A stretch of 64,000 nt of DNA from DATKDF01 sp963752045 (GCA_963752045.1 CAVVWN010000015.1:1-64000), one strand, 5' to 3'. Positions 49,689 to 60,202 are shown, numbered from the stretch's first letter. Translations and numbers: made by a program. The notes: generated from the sequence alone by a model not told the origin.

Positions 49689-52600
49689 ATGCCAGAGACA
49701 TCGAGATTTGCGCTGCTCAAGGGTCGGCCGCCGCCGGCCGCCGGCCGCACGGGGCCGCTCGTCTTCGGCGAAGTGCTTTTCGACGAATTCCCTGACGGCT
49801 CGCGGGTGCTGGGCGGCGCCCCGTTCAACGTCGCCTGGCATCTCAAGGGCCTCGGCGTGGACCCGCGGATCGTGTCGGCGGTGGGCGATGACCGGGCCGG
49901 ACGCGAGGTGCTCGAGCGGATGGAGGCCTGGGGCCTGGACGCCTCCGGCGTTCAGGTCGACCGGCGCCACCCCACCGGCCGGGTGCTGGTCACCCCGGGC
50001 CCCGGCGACAATCGCTTCGAGATTCCGCCCGATCAGGCGTGGGACTTCATCGACCGCCGACAGGCCGAACGGGCCGTTCGCGAAAGCCCGCCGCTCATCT
50101 ATCACGGCACGCTCGCTCTCCGAAGCGACGCCAGTTGGCGCGCGCTCAAGCGCCTGACGACCGGAGCGGTTCCCTCCTTCGTCGATCTCAACCTCCGCGA
50201 TCCCTGGTCCACGTCCGAACGCATCCGGTGGTGCCTGCTCACGGCGCGGTGGCTCAAGCTGAACGAGCACGAGCTTGCCCGGATCACGTCGGCGCCCACC
50301 GGTACGGCCGACGCGTGCGAGCAGGCCGCGCGCACGCTTGCCTCGACCCACGGGCTTCACCAGGTCATCGTCACGCGCGGGCCAGCCGGCGTGCTGAGCG
50401 TATCGGAAGACGGTGCCACGGCGCGGGCCGTCTCGCGGCCCGTGCCCGATCTGGTTGATACGGTCGGCGCCGGCGACGCGGTGAGCGCCGTCGTCTGCGT
50501 GGGGTTGCTCCGCGGCTGGCCGATGGAAACGACGCTTGCCAGGGCGGTGGCGCTGGCCTCCGACATCTGCCGCATCCAGGGCGCGGTCACCTCGGACCTC
50601 GAGACGTACGACCGGCACGTCCGTGACTGGGACGCCCACGAGACGGCAACGGCCGTCAAGCGGCCCGACGGACTCTACGTCCTGTCGCTCAGCGTGCACG
50701 GACTCGTCCGCGGCACGGCCATCGAGCTCGGGCGGGATGCCGACACCGGAGGCCAAATCACTTACGCCGTCGACGAGGCCAGGGCACTGGCGGCGCATCC
50801 GGACGTCGCCCGCGTCGATCTGGTGACGCGGCTCATCGACGACAGCCGCGTGGATCCGTCGTACCTGCGGCCCTTTGAGCGGCTCGCCGAAGGCGCGCAG
50901 ATCGTCCGGCTGCCGTTTGGTCCGGCACGATACCTCCACAAGGAATCGCTGTGGCCGCACCTCGACGGGCTCATCGACGAGCTCACGCGCTACATCCGCC
51001 GCGTGGGCCGGGTCCCGGACATCGTCCACAGCCACTACGCCGACGCAGGTCTGGCCGGTGCCGAGCTCGCCAAGATCCTCGGCGTCCCCTTCTTCTTCAC
51101 GGGGCATTCGCTCGGGCGCGTCAAACGCGAGCGGCTGCTCGCCGCGGGCAAGGACGCCCGGACGATTGAGGAGCGCTACCACCTGCGCACCCGCATCGAG
51201 GCCGAGGAACACGCGCTCGAAACCGCGAACGTCGTCATCGCGAGCACGGCGCAGGAAGTCGAGGACCAGTACTCGGTCTACGACCACTATCAGCCGGACG
51301 AAATGCGGGTCATTCCGCCGGGCGTGGATCTCGAGCGGTTCTCGCCCCCGGGCGAAGACTGGGCCGAGCCGGCCATCGCGCTCGAAGTTCGCACGCTTTC
51401 TGGCCCGACCCCGACAAACCGATGATTCTGGCGATCGCGCGGCCCGACGAGCGCAAGAACTTCGAAGGCCTCGTCGACGCGTTCGCGATGAGCCAGCGCC
51501 TGCGGTCGCAGGCCAACCTCGTGCTCGTGGTCGGCAATCGTGACGACATCGCGGAGATGCCCGGTCAGCCGCGGGCCGTGCTGACGCGTCTGCTGCTGCT
51601 CATCGACCGGCACGACCTGTACGGGTCGGTGGCCTACCCGAAGGCGCACGACACGGACGACGTGCCCGAGCTCTACCGGTTGGCGGCCAAGTCCGGGGCG
51701 TATTCGCGAATCCGGCCCTGACGGAGCCATTCGGCCTGACGCTGCTCGAAGCGGCGGCCTCGGGCCTTCCCATCGTCTCGACCAACGACGGCGGCCCGCG
51801 CGACATCCTGTCGGCCTGCCAGAACGGCCTGCTGGTGGATGCCACGAGCGCGGCCGACATCAGCCGCGGTCTCGAAGACGCCCTGTCGTCGCGCGAGCGA
51901 TGGATGGCATGGGCCTCGAACGGAATCGCGGCCGTGCACGACCACTACGGCTGGGCGAGCCACGCGCGGCGCTACGTGCGCGAAGTCCAGCGTGTGCTGG
52001 GCACCAGCCATCGGGGCGGCGCCGCGCCGATGGTCACGCGGCTGCCGGTCATCGACCGCCTCCTCGTGGTGGACATCGACGACACGCTGTCCGGAGACGA
52101 AGACGCCAGGCGCGCGTTGATGGCCCGCCTCGATGAGGCGGGCGATCGCGTCGGGTTCTGCGTCGCCACCGGGCGGACGCTCCCGAGCGCGCTCGACCGC
52201 CTGCGCGCCTGGAATCTGCGCGTGCCCGACGTCCTCATCACCGGGTCGGGCACGGCCGTCCACTACGGCGCGCACCTGATATCCGACCAGGCGTGGGAAC
52301 GCCAGATCCGGTATCGCTGGGATCGCGACGCGGTCGAGCGCGCGCTCGCGGGACTCGAAGCACTCGCACCCGGCGGCCCGGGTGAACAGACGCCCTACCG
52401 CCTGCGCTACCGCCTCGCGCCCGCCTCAGACCTGTCTGCCTCGGCGGTCCGACGCCACCTGCGCCAGCAGGGCGTGCACGCGACGGCCCTTGCCGACCAT
52501 CAGCTGCACATCGACGTCATCCCGGTTCGCGCCTCCCCGGGGCTTGCGCTTCGCTACCTGTGCTTCAAGTGGGACATGTCGCCCGAGCGCGTGCTCGTCG

Positions 52601-52806
52601 CAGGTGATTCGGGCCACGACGCCGACATGCTGACCGGAGAAACACTCGGCGTGGTGGCCGGCCATCATGTCTCGGAGCTCGACGCGCTCGCCGGCCGGCG
52701 GCGCGTGTACTTCGCCGAGGGCCGCCACGGATGGGGCGTGCTCGAAGGCATTGACCACTATCATTTCTTCAACGAAATACAGTCCGACCCGGAGGTCTCT
52801 GAGTGA
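49689..52806 (+). CDS. PfkB kinase - sucrose-phosphate synthase - HAD phosphatase fusion
   Basis: About 1040 residues once two frame breaks (near 51395 and 51700, the latter a lost G in a G-run) are repaired. Residues 1 to about 320 are a PfkB sugar kinase with GGAPFNVAWHLKGLG and the catalytic DTVGAGDAVSAVV. About 335-770 is a GT-B sucrose-phosphate synthase: YVLSLSVHGLVRG, DADTGGQITYAVDEARAL, FTGHSLGRVKRERLL, RFWPDPDKPMILAIARPDERKN, EPFGLTLLEAAASGLPIV. About 785-1040 is an SPP-like HAD domain with VVDIDDTLSG and VAGDSGHDADML. The kinase-synthase join is within one uninterrupted frame. It could turn fructose and UDP-glucose into sucrose. Confidence 0.85.
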
Positions 52807-55180
52807 TCGAAATCGTACACGACCTGCTCGCCAGTCACCGCGCGCCGCTGTACGTGTTCTTTCAACGGCTGCACGCGCTGGGAGAGCCGTTCATCACCCG
52901 CTCGGCGTTGACGCACGAATACGCGCGATTCCTGGAATCCGACGATGGCACGTTGCTGATCGGAACGGCCTTCGACCGTCTGATGACCCACACGCAGGAC
53001 GTCGTCGCCTACGACCACGTCCTCCATCTGGCCGTCCGCGTCAAGGTCGGGCACTGGGAGTTCCTGCAGATTCACACCGAGCAGATGGAGAGCCGTCCGA
53101 CGACGGTCTCCGAGTACCTGATGGCACGCGAGCGCCAGGCCGTTGGACCCGCCCAGAGCGACCAACCCGTGCTCGAGATCGATCTGGCGCCCTTCGGGCG
53201 CGGATTCCCACGGCTGACCGAAATCCGTTCGATCGGCCGCGGCGTCGAGTTCCTCAATCGATTCCTCTCCGGCCGGCTCTTCGAAGCTGACGGTGACGGC
53301 CTCAAGCGGCTGCTCTCGTTCCTGCGCGTGCACCAGGTGGGCGGCCAGCAGTTGATGCTCGGCACCGGCATTACCACCCTGGAAGAGCTGCGAAACGGGC
53401 TTCGACAGGCCATCGATGCGTTGCGGCGCGCGACCGACGGCGCATCGTGGCAGGCCGAGCTCGCGGCATCGGGTTCGAGCCCGGATGGGGCCGGACGCCG
53501 GAGCTTGCGGCCGAGATGATGCAACTCCTGCTCGACATCCTCGAAGCCCCGGACCCGCGCCAGCTCGAGGAATTCCTGGCGCGCATTCCGATGATCACGT
53601 CCATCGCGATCGTCTCGCCGCACGGCTACTTCGGCCAGTCGAACGTGCTGGGCAAGCCCGACACCGGCGGCCAGGTCGTCTACATCCTCGACCAGGTGCG
53701 CGCGCTCGAGCGCCAGATGCGGATGTCGCTCCAACAGCAGGGCCTGGACATCGCGCCCAACATCGTGGTGATTACACGGCTGATCCCGGAGGCGGGCGGC
53801 ACGACGTGCGACGTGCGAGTCGAGCCGATTCTCGGCACCGAGCACGCGCGTATCCTCCGCGTGCCCTTCCGCACCCCTGCCGACGACGTCGTCCGGCCCT
53901 GGATCTCGCGGTTCCAGATCTGGCCCTATCTGGAGCGATTCGCCCGCGACGCCGAGCGTGAGCTGCTGGCCGAGCTGGGCGGCCGGCCCGACTTCATCCT
54001 GGGCAACTACTCGGACGGCAATCTCGTCGCCAGCATCATGGCGCACCGGCTGGGCGTCACGCAGTGCAACATCGCCCATGCCCTCGAGAAGACGAAGTAC
54101 CCGAATGCCGATCTGCGATGGAAGGAGTTCGACGACGAACACCATTTCGCCTGCCAGTTCACGGCCGACCTCATCGCGATGAATACGGCCGACTTCATCA
54201 TTACGAGCACGTACCAGGAAATCGCGGGCACGGCGACGACGGTCGGCCAGTACGAAAGCTACCGGTCCTTCACGATGCCGGAGCTCTACCGGGTCGTGGC
54301 CGGCATCAACTGCTTCGATCCGAAGTTCAACATCGTGTCTCCGGGTGCGAGCCCCGAAGCGTTCTTCCCCTACTGGGAACACGACCGCCGCATCGACTCG
54401 CTCTCGACCGAGTTGCGGACCCTGATCGACGGGCCGTCTGATGAGCGGTCCCGCGGGCAGCTCGCCCACCCGGAGCGGCCGCTGCTCTTCGCCATCTCGA
54501 GGCTCGACCAGGTGAAGAACGTGTGCGGGTTCGTCGACTGGTACGGCCGGCACAAGCGCCTGCAGGAGCTGGCCAACGTGCTCGTCATCGGCGGCTGGAC
54601 CGACCCGGAGCGCTCGACCGACGTGGATGAACGCCGGCAGATCGCGGAGTTGCACGAGCTCTTCGACCGCTACGGGCTCGACGACAAGGTTCGCTGGCTC
54701 GAGCTGCACGCCGACAAGAACCGGATCGGCGAGCTCTACCGGCTGGTGGCCGACACGCGCGGCGCGTTTGTCCAGCCGGCGCTCTACGAGGCCTTCGGCC
54801 TGACGGTGGTCGAGGCGATGAGCTCGGGTCTGCCGGCCTTCGTGACGATGCACGGCGGACCGTCGGAGATTGTCGAGGACGGCCTGAGCGGCTTTCACAT
54901 CAATCCGACCGACGCCGACGCCGCCGCGGCGACGATGGTGGCCTTTCTCGAACAGACGCGCGATGACTTCAGTGTGTGGCAGGCGGTCTCGAAGCGCGGC
55001 GTCGAGCGAGTGGAGCAACGGTACAACTGGTCCCGGTACGCTAAACGCCTGCTCGAGCTCTCGCGTATCTACGGCTTCTGGCGGTACATCACGTCGCTCG
55101 ACCGGGCCGAGACGCGCCGGTACCTGGAGATGTTCTACGCGTTGATGTACCGGCCGCTTGCCGACCGCATCGAGCGCTGA
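52803..55180 (+). CDS. Sucrose synthase (one internal frameshift)
   Basis: The GTG at 52803 overlaps the upstream stop. The N-terminal regulatory domain (LASHRAPLYVFFQRLHALGEPFI, LEIDLAPFGRGFPRLTE) is in one frame to about 53470. The catalytic GT-B part is in another: GFEPGWGRTPELAAEMMQLL, IVSPHGYFGQSNVLG, KPDTGGQVVYILDQVRALE, YSDGNLVASIMAHRLGV and EAFGLTVVEAMSSGLP (the E-x7-E motif). About 790 residues in all, the normal size. It interconverts sucrose plus nucleoside diphosphate with NDP-glucose plus fructose. The break near 53465 is probably a sequencing error. Confidence 0.9.
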
Positions 55181-55194
55181 TCCGGCCGGCTCGT

Positions 55195-55235
55195 GTCGCC
55201 CGGAGGGGCGGGCTCGAGCCCGCCCCTCCGGCGAC
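55195..55235. terminator. Long GC palindrome after sucrose synthase
   Basis: GTCGCC and GGCGAC flank the exact palindrome GGAGGGGCGGGCT-CG-AGCCCGCCCCTCC with one bulged base on the left arm. It is a very stable stem 15 bases after the stop. It resembles the palindrome at 34427-34458 and may be a REP-like element used as a terminator. Confidence 0.55.
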
Positions 55236-55303
55236 TCCGGGCGCTGGCGACACCAATCGCGGCAGGACCAGACGGAGGGGCCGGGCGCCCGCCCTTTGGC
55301 GCC

Positions 55304-57055
55304 TCAGCGCACGGCCTGCGCGAGCATGACGGCCGACGCGCCGCTCATCGCTTCGTAGTAGCTCACGAACCGTCGGGTCTCTGGAGCGTCGTATTCGCGG
55401 AGGTTCTCGGCCCAGCGGAAGCCGATCGGCTGGTACCAGAGCTCGGCGGTCACGGAGAACGGTCCGCGCGCGCTGCCAACATCAATCGCGTACCGCACGC
55501 GATCCCCGCCAGCGAGGAAGTTGCTGTCGTCGGATGCGCCCCCGTGCACCGCGACGTCGCCCGGGGCGGTGGCCTTGTCGAAGCCGTCCGGCAGCAGGCG
55601 ATTGTCCTTGGTGTACCGAACGCCTGTGAGCAGGCCGGTCGTCGGCCGGCCGTCCTGCCCTACCATGATGCTCTCGTAGATCTGCACCTGGTCGGCGCGG
55701 TCTATCTCGGCGTAGTGGGGCTCGAAGCGCGCCGGGTCGGCGTCGTTGTCGTTGCCGTCGATGCTGCCGTCGGGCCTGAGCGCCCCGGACTCGAACACGG
55801 TCCGGCCAGAGGCGTCGCGCACGGTCACGTGCAGCCAGGCGCGTCGCGAGGGATAGGCCGTCGGCAGCTTGTGGCCGGCGCAGATTGCCGACGACCACGT
55901 CGAAGGCCAGCGTCTCCGGCCGCCGCGGTCGCGATTCGATGGCCACCGTGGCCGTGTCCTTCTGGAGGTGATCCATCGTGCGGGCCATCGCCAGTTCCAT
56001 CTCGCGTGGCGACGCGACCACGCCGAGCTCGGCGCGGAATCGGTTCAGGATCCGCATCATGAAGAAATTGCCGCCGAGGAAGACGTGGCGCGACACCTCG
56101 GTCCGCGGCTGGCCCAGCACTCTGGTCGAGCCGGCACGGCCTCGGCGACCACGGGCATGTGGCACGACTGGCAGTTCTGTGACTCGCGATACGCACTATG
56201 CTGCCATTCGAGGTACGGCGTCTGCTCGGGCAGTGTGCCGAGCGTCTCATGGTTCGGGCCGAGCGCGCTCGTCAAGAGCGTGTGACAGGTGGCGCACACC
56301 TCAGACGACTGCATGTGTTTGCCTTCGGCCGGCACGAACCCGATCGCCGACCGCATGACGGCGGCCCGCCCGGGGTCAGTCTGGAACGGCCCGTACATCG
56401 GACGGTCGCCGGCCGGACGCGTCGTGTCGATCACGTAACCGCCGGTGTAGCTCTCCGGAGTGCCGAGCTTCTCGGCGCCGATCTGGTGGCACACCGAGCA
56501 GGACACGCCATCGGCCGCCAGCAGATCGGCCTCGGCTGGCTGCCGCCCGCCCTGCAGCCGGGCGAAGATCTGGCCCGTACCGCCGGCCTGCCGCGCGGGG
56601 TAGGTCGCCATGGGCATGTGGCAGATGGAACACTCGTCCTCGATTTCGACTCGAGCGTCCGGGTGGTCGATGATCTCGCGGCGCACGGCGGCCATCCAGT
56701 ACGGATCGCGCGCCGAGTTGGCCATCATCGTCGCGCGCCAGTCCGTGCCAATCGACACGTCCTGGCCGGACGGCGTCACCAGATTGTTGTGGCAGGCCAT
56801 GCAGGTGTTGGCGGTCTGGAACAAGGGGGTCGGATCTCCGGTTGTGGAAAACTCCCCGGGTCGTGAGGTGGTGATCCCCGGGGAGTTTTCCACAACCGGA
56901 GATCCGACCCCCTGGACACCCTGCACACCGGGTCGTGAGGTGGTGATCCCCGGGGAGTTTTCCACAACCGGAGATCCGACCCCCTGCACACCCTGCACAC
57001 CGACCACCGCCAGTGCCCAGACCGTCGAGAGCGCGACAAGCGCTTTACCAGCCAT
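55304..57055 (-). CDS. Multiheme cytochrome c (frameshifted, repeat in N-terminus)
   Basis: The ATG at 57055 (GGAGGG seven bases upstream) overlaps the preceding cytochrome gene by 11 bases. A signal peptide is followed by a twice-repeated 24-residue insert (VQGVQGVGSPVVENSPG and so on). Five CxxCH heme sites follow: CMACH, CSICH, CSVCH, CATCH and CQSCH. Frame changes near 56130 and 55890 lead to VLGQPRTEVSRHVFLGGNFFMM, then AGHKLPTAYPSRRAWLHVTVRD and a C-terminal beta-rich domain ending LAQAVR. The total is about 580 residues. It is a periplasmic electron carrier of the cytochrome c554-like kind; partner unknown. Confidence 0.75.
56825..57001. repeat. Palindromic element, duplicated in frame inside the cytochrome gene
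   Basis: Exact 35-base arms (56825-56859 and 56878-56912, with core GGAGATCCGACCCCC) enclose an 18-base loop. A 72-base unit (56858-56929) is then repeated almost exactly at 56930-57001. Both lengths keep the reading frame, so 24 residues are encoded twice between signal peptide and first heme. This is the behaviour of a REP-like mobile palindrome that tolerates insertion in coding sequence. Confidence 0.8.
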
Positions 57056-58154
57056 CACGGAGCCCTCCGTCGAACCAATCCCACAGGAAATAGAACACGA
57101 GCTGTGTGTGCCTGCCCTCGCGCGCGTTGAGTGGCGTGCGCACGCCAAGGTTGAACATGATGTGCTGCCGCGTGCTCAGCGTGATCTGCACCTGCGGCAC
57201 CAGATCCCAGTGCGTGGACTCGCCGGCCTCGAGCGCCCGGGCGGCGACGAGCTCGACCATCGGCGACCAGGCCCGTCCGAACCCGTTCGGCCCCTGCGCC
57301 CAGGTCTTCCCGAAGACGAGCCGCCAGAACGCCTCGCGTTCGGCGTCCACATCGAACGGCAGCTCGAGACCGGCCTGCGCCTGAATGAAGTTGTCGCCGC
57401 CGAGAATCTGACCGAACGAGAGGAACGGCTCGAACTTCCACAGGCCCGAGCCTGCGCCGGAACTTTCGTCGCCAATGGGGATGATGATTTCGGCGGCGGC
57501 CGAGAAGATCGAGCCGCGCTCGACGCTGTGGAGGAGCGCGCGCTTGACGCCAATCGCCAGGTCGCCGGCGCCGAACATCCAGTCCGCTCCCGGCTCGTGG
57601 GAGGCCGCGAGCGGCACCTTGAACTCGATTTGGTTGCGCGCGCCGAAGCGGTGCTCGTAGACCAGCTCGTTGACGACCTCGCCCGGTCCGTCGAGGGCCA
57701 CGCTCGTCGACCAGACCGCCTCGTCTTCGGGGTACGCCTTCTCGGTGACGAGCGCGCGGGGCAGGTTGAGATCGCCCCGTGGCCACTGGTCGTCGCCGCA
57801 GAGCGTGCGGACGTGGGCCAGGGCGGCGGCGGTCTCCTCACGGCTCCACACCTCCCCAAAGGCCGGCATCGTCCGGTGGAAGGCGCGAGCCGGCCCGCCG
57901 TCATGGATGATGGCCGTCCAGTCGCTGTCGGGCTCACGCGACGCGAAGTTGCAATCGGTGAAGTCGGGCACCGGCACCGGCAGGAGCGCGTTGACCTCGG
58001 GCAGCCCCTTGCCGTCACGGCCGTGGCAATTGGCGCACGCTTCGATGTAGAGCGCTTCGCCGCTCTGGGCCGACAGGTCGGCTGACGACCCGAAGAACGC
58101 GGTCGCCACCAGCCCGACGAAGAATCCGAACGTGGAATGTGAATGGAAGCGCAT
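57045..58154 (-). CDS. Cytochrome c - outer-membrane barrel fusion
   Basis: 369 residues. Signal peptide about 1-30. A monoheme cytochrome c domain (about 31-125) has CANCHGRDGKG and the methionine ligand candidate in HRTMPAFGEVWS. The C-terminal 240 residues contain alternating amphipathic strands: LVYEHRFGARNQIEFKVPLA, FSAAAEIIIPIGDE, FIQAQAGLELPFDV, WDLVPQVQITLSTRQHIMFNLGVRTPLN. They look like an outer-membrane beta barrel or barrel-like lipocalin. Heme plus barrel in one chain suggests electron transfer at the outer membrane. It is cotranscribed with the multiheme cytochrome. Confidence 0.7.
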   Translation of the reverse strand: MRFHSHSTFGFFVGLVATAFFGSSADLSAQSGEALYIEACANCHGRDGKGLPEVNALLPVPVPDFTDCNFASREPDSDWTAIIHDGGPARAFHRTMPAFGEVWSREETAAALAHVRTLCGDDQWPRGDLNLPRALVTEKAYPEDEAVWSTSVALDGPGEVVNELVYEHRFGARNQIEFKVPLAASHEPGADWMFGAGDLAIGVKRALLHSVERGSIFSAAAEIIIPIGDESSGAGSGLWKFEPFLSFGQILGGDNFIQAQAGLELPFDVDAEREAFWRLVFGKTWAQGPNGFGRAWSPMVELVAARALEAGESTHWDLVPQVQITLSTRQHIMFNLGVRTPLNAREGRHTQLVFYFLWDWFDGGLRDGW

Positions 58155-58362
58155 CGAGGAACTCCGACCCCTTCCGGCGACCGGCCGGCCGGGCTGTTAC
58201 AGGCTACTACGACGGTCCGGAGCCGTTCGTATCTGGAATATGCAGAATCCAGGACATGTCGCGGGGTCGTCGTGAACTCGTCGTGCGGCAGGCACGCGGG
58301 GGTATAGTCTGAGCCTGCGCGGACCTTTCCCGGCGCCTGGGAATTTCCGCGCGGAGGTGCCC

Positions 58363-58854
58363 ATGGCCGCGCGTCACCGGCGTGTCTGGACGGGAATCGT
58401 CGTCCTCATCGCGCTCTTTCTCGTCGCCCAAATCGTCCCGTTCGGCGAGCATCCTGGCAACCCCCCGATAACGGCCGAGCCACAGTGGGATTCACCTGCC
58501 ACGCGCGCGCTGGCGCAACAGGCCTGCTTCGACTGCCACAGCAACGAGACGGTCTGGCCCGGCTACGCGCGCATTGCCCCGGTCTCGTGGCTGGTGGAGC
58601 ACGACGTCCGTGAAGGCCGCTCGAAGCTCAATTTCTCGGAGTGGCAGCGACCGCAGGAGGAGGCCGACGAGGCCGCAGAGGTCGTCCGCGAAGGTGAGAT
58701 GCCGCCATGGAGCTACACGTTCATGCATGCCGACGCGAAGCTCGGCGAGGCCAATCGCGCCGCGCTGGCACGGGGCCTGGCCGCGACCATCGGCCAGGGA
58801 CGCGACGAGCCGGCCGCCGAACGCCGCGAGCCTGCCGAGCGGGACCGGCGGTAG
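58363..58854 (+). CDS. Haem-binding domain protein
   Basis: 163 residues from the ATG at 58363 (GGAGG five bases upstream). One N-terminal membrane anchor (about 10-28). The haem-binding core is ACFDCHSNETVWPGYARIAPVSWLVEHDVREGRSKLNFSEW, containing CxxCH, and continues to MPPWSYTFMHADAKL with a possible Met ligand. This is the small haem_bd family. It is divergent from the cytochrome operon and may donate to or accept electrons from it. The C-terminal tail is charged and rich in Arg/Glu. Confidence 0.8.
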   Translation: MAARHRRVWTGIVVLIALFLVAQIVPFGEHPGNPPITAEPQWDSPATRALAQQACFDCHSNETVWPGYARIAPVSWLVEHDVREGRSKLNFSEWQRPQEEADEAAEVVREGEMPPWSYTFMHADAKLGEANRAALARGLAATIGQGRDEPAAERREPAERDRR

Positions 58855-59234
58855 GGCAAGCTGTTCCTGGGGACCATGATCGGGGGCGCCTTCGTCCGAG
58901 GCGGGTGGACGGCGCGCCCCTCCCGGACGTCGGGTCCGGCGTGTTACATGGCTGGACGTAGCTGCCGGCGATGATGCTGCTCGTCCCGGGGGTGGGCGCC
59001 CTCCGGGCGTTCTACGTGGCGGAGGGCCCAGGGCCTCGTCGAAGGGATTCGATCGTCCTTGGACGTGTTCGTGCTCATCGGCGCCATCCTGGGAGGCGTG
59101 CTGATTGGAGAGGCGGTCTCGTCCGTCCCGCGGCCGCGATTCCCGCCGCTCGTGTCGAAACTCGTCCGACCGCGCAGCAAGGACGTCGAGAGCCACAGGT
59201 CCAGCGACAACTCCTGACGTGAGCCGAGATGCGT
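58855..59234. other. Mostly non-coding gap
   Basis: Apart from a possible 52-residue membrane peptide at 59059-59217, nothing is recognisable in this stretch. Confidence 0.4.
59059..59217 (+). CDS. Possible small membrane protein (52 aa)
   Basis: From a TTG (or GTG two codons later) the frame reads DVFVLIGAILGGVLIGEAVSSVP and then a basic tail ending SSDNS. A single membrane span plus a positive tail is plausible, but the start is weak and upstream frames shift. It may be the end of a longer broken gene. Confidence 0.3.
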   Translation: MDVFVLIGAILGGVLIGEAVSSVPRPRFPPLVSKLVRPRSKDVESHRSSDNS

Positions 59235-60056
59235 CTACCGCTTCACGCCGTACGCGCGTGCGACCGTGTCAATCGCCCCGTCGACCGCGTTCCAGCGCGA
59301 CATGAACTCCACCCCGCCCGAATAGCTGCCGAGGAAGCCCTTCACGCCGGCAGCGGCTGTAACAACCCGGGTGGCAGCTGCGGTCGGATCGGCGTTGCGC
59401 TTGGTCAGATCTTCGAGATCCTTCGTCGCCGTGACGAGCGCCATCATGCGGTCGGTCGCGGCCCGCTTGGCGGCCGCATCGAGCGAGGTGTCCTTCTTGA
59501 CGACCTTCTCGACGTCCTTCCGAAGCGAGTCGGACTGTTTCCTGGCCGTCTCGATGGCCTTCTTGAGCTCGCCGTCGCTCACGCGGCCGGCCACCCAGTA
59601 CGACGGGTCGGTGTCCCAGTTGATCTGATAGGCATCGGCCAGCCGGCGGGCCACCGGCACGACGTCACTCCACTTCGCGTCGGCGCCCGACATGCCCGGA
59701 CGCAACGCGATGCCGCGATCGAAGGCTTTCGCCTGCCGCAGGAACGTCACGACCTCCGTGTTCGCGCTGTAGTTGGGCGGATTGTAGCGGTCGCGCATCT
59801 TCTTGGCCGCGTCCTTGAAATCGTCGAGCACCAGCTTGACGTTGATCTGACTCGTCTCCGATGTCAGCACGGCCGTCCGCATCTGCGGGTTCATGCCGTC
59901 GATGAACCGGTTCAGCGCCTGCTGGGACTCTTCCAGCATCTTCTCGACCTGCTTGTCGGTAAGCCGTGTCTGCGACTGCGCGAACGCCGGCCGCGCCACC
60001 ACAGTCATCACGAGCGCGACAGCCGCCGCACTCGCCACTACTCTGGTCATTCTCAT
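59235..60056 (-). CDS. Secreted helical protein of unknown function
   Basis: 273 residues from the ATG at 60056; the longer frame to 60602 is rejected because it overlaps another gene and lacks signal features. The signal peptide (about 1-26) ends in ARPAFA. The mature protein is mostly charged helix (LTDKQVEKMLEESQQALNRFIDGM, KKAIETARKQSDSLRKDVEKVVKKDTSLDAAAKRAATDRM), probably a periplasmic helical bundle. No motif was recognised. Confidence 0.7.
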   Translation of the reverse strand: MRMTRVVASAAAVALVMTVVARPAFAQSQTRLTDKQVEKMLEESQQALNRFIDGMNPQMRTAVLTSETSQINVKLVLDDFKDAAKKMRDRYNPPNYSANTEVVTFLRQAKAFDRGIALRPGMSGADAKWSDVVPVARRLADAYQINWDTDPSYWVAGRVSDGELKKAIETARKQSDSLRKDVEKVVKKDTSLDAAAKRAATDRMMALVTATKDLEDLTKRNADPTAAATRVVTAAAGVKGFLGSYSGGVEFMSRWNAVDGAIDTVARAYGVKR

Positions 60057-60202
60057 CGTCCGTCTCCCGGTCCGAGCGCCGATACGGCGTGGCGCCGTCG
60101 ACCACTCTCGAACGTACCAACTTCCCTCATTCACCTTCGATTTGCAAGCCGCACTCCTCCAGAAGATCGCGCATGCGTCGCTTTCCGACCCGGTCGCCGG
60201 GA

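Noticed and set aside
53072..55018. 648-codon open frame opposite sucrose synthase
   Set aside because: Antisense shadow of conserved glycosyltransferase sequence.
56858..57001. Possible CRISPR or phage repeat
   Set aside because: Two adjacent 72-base copies inside a coding sequence with no spacers; better explained as a duplicated palindromic element.
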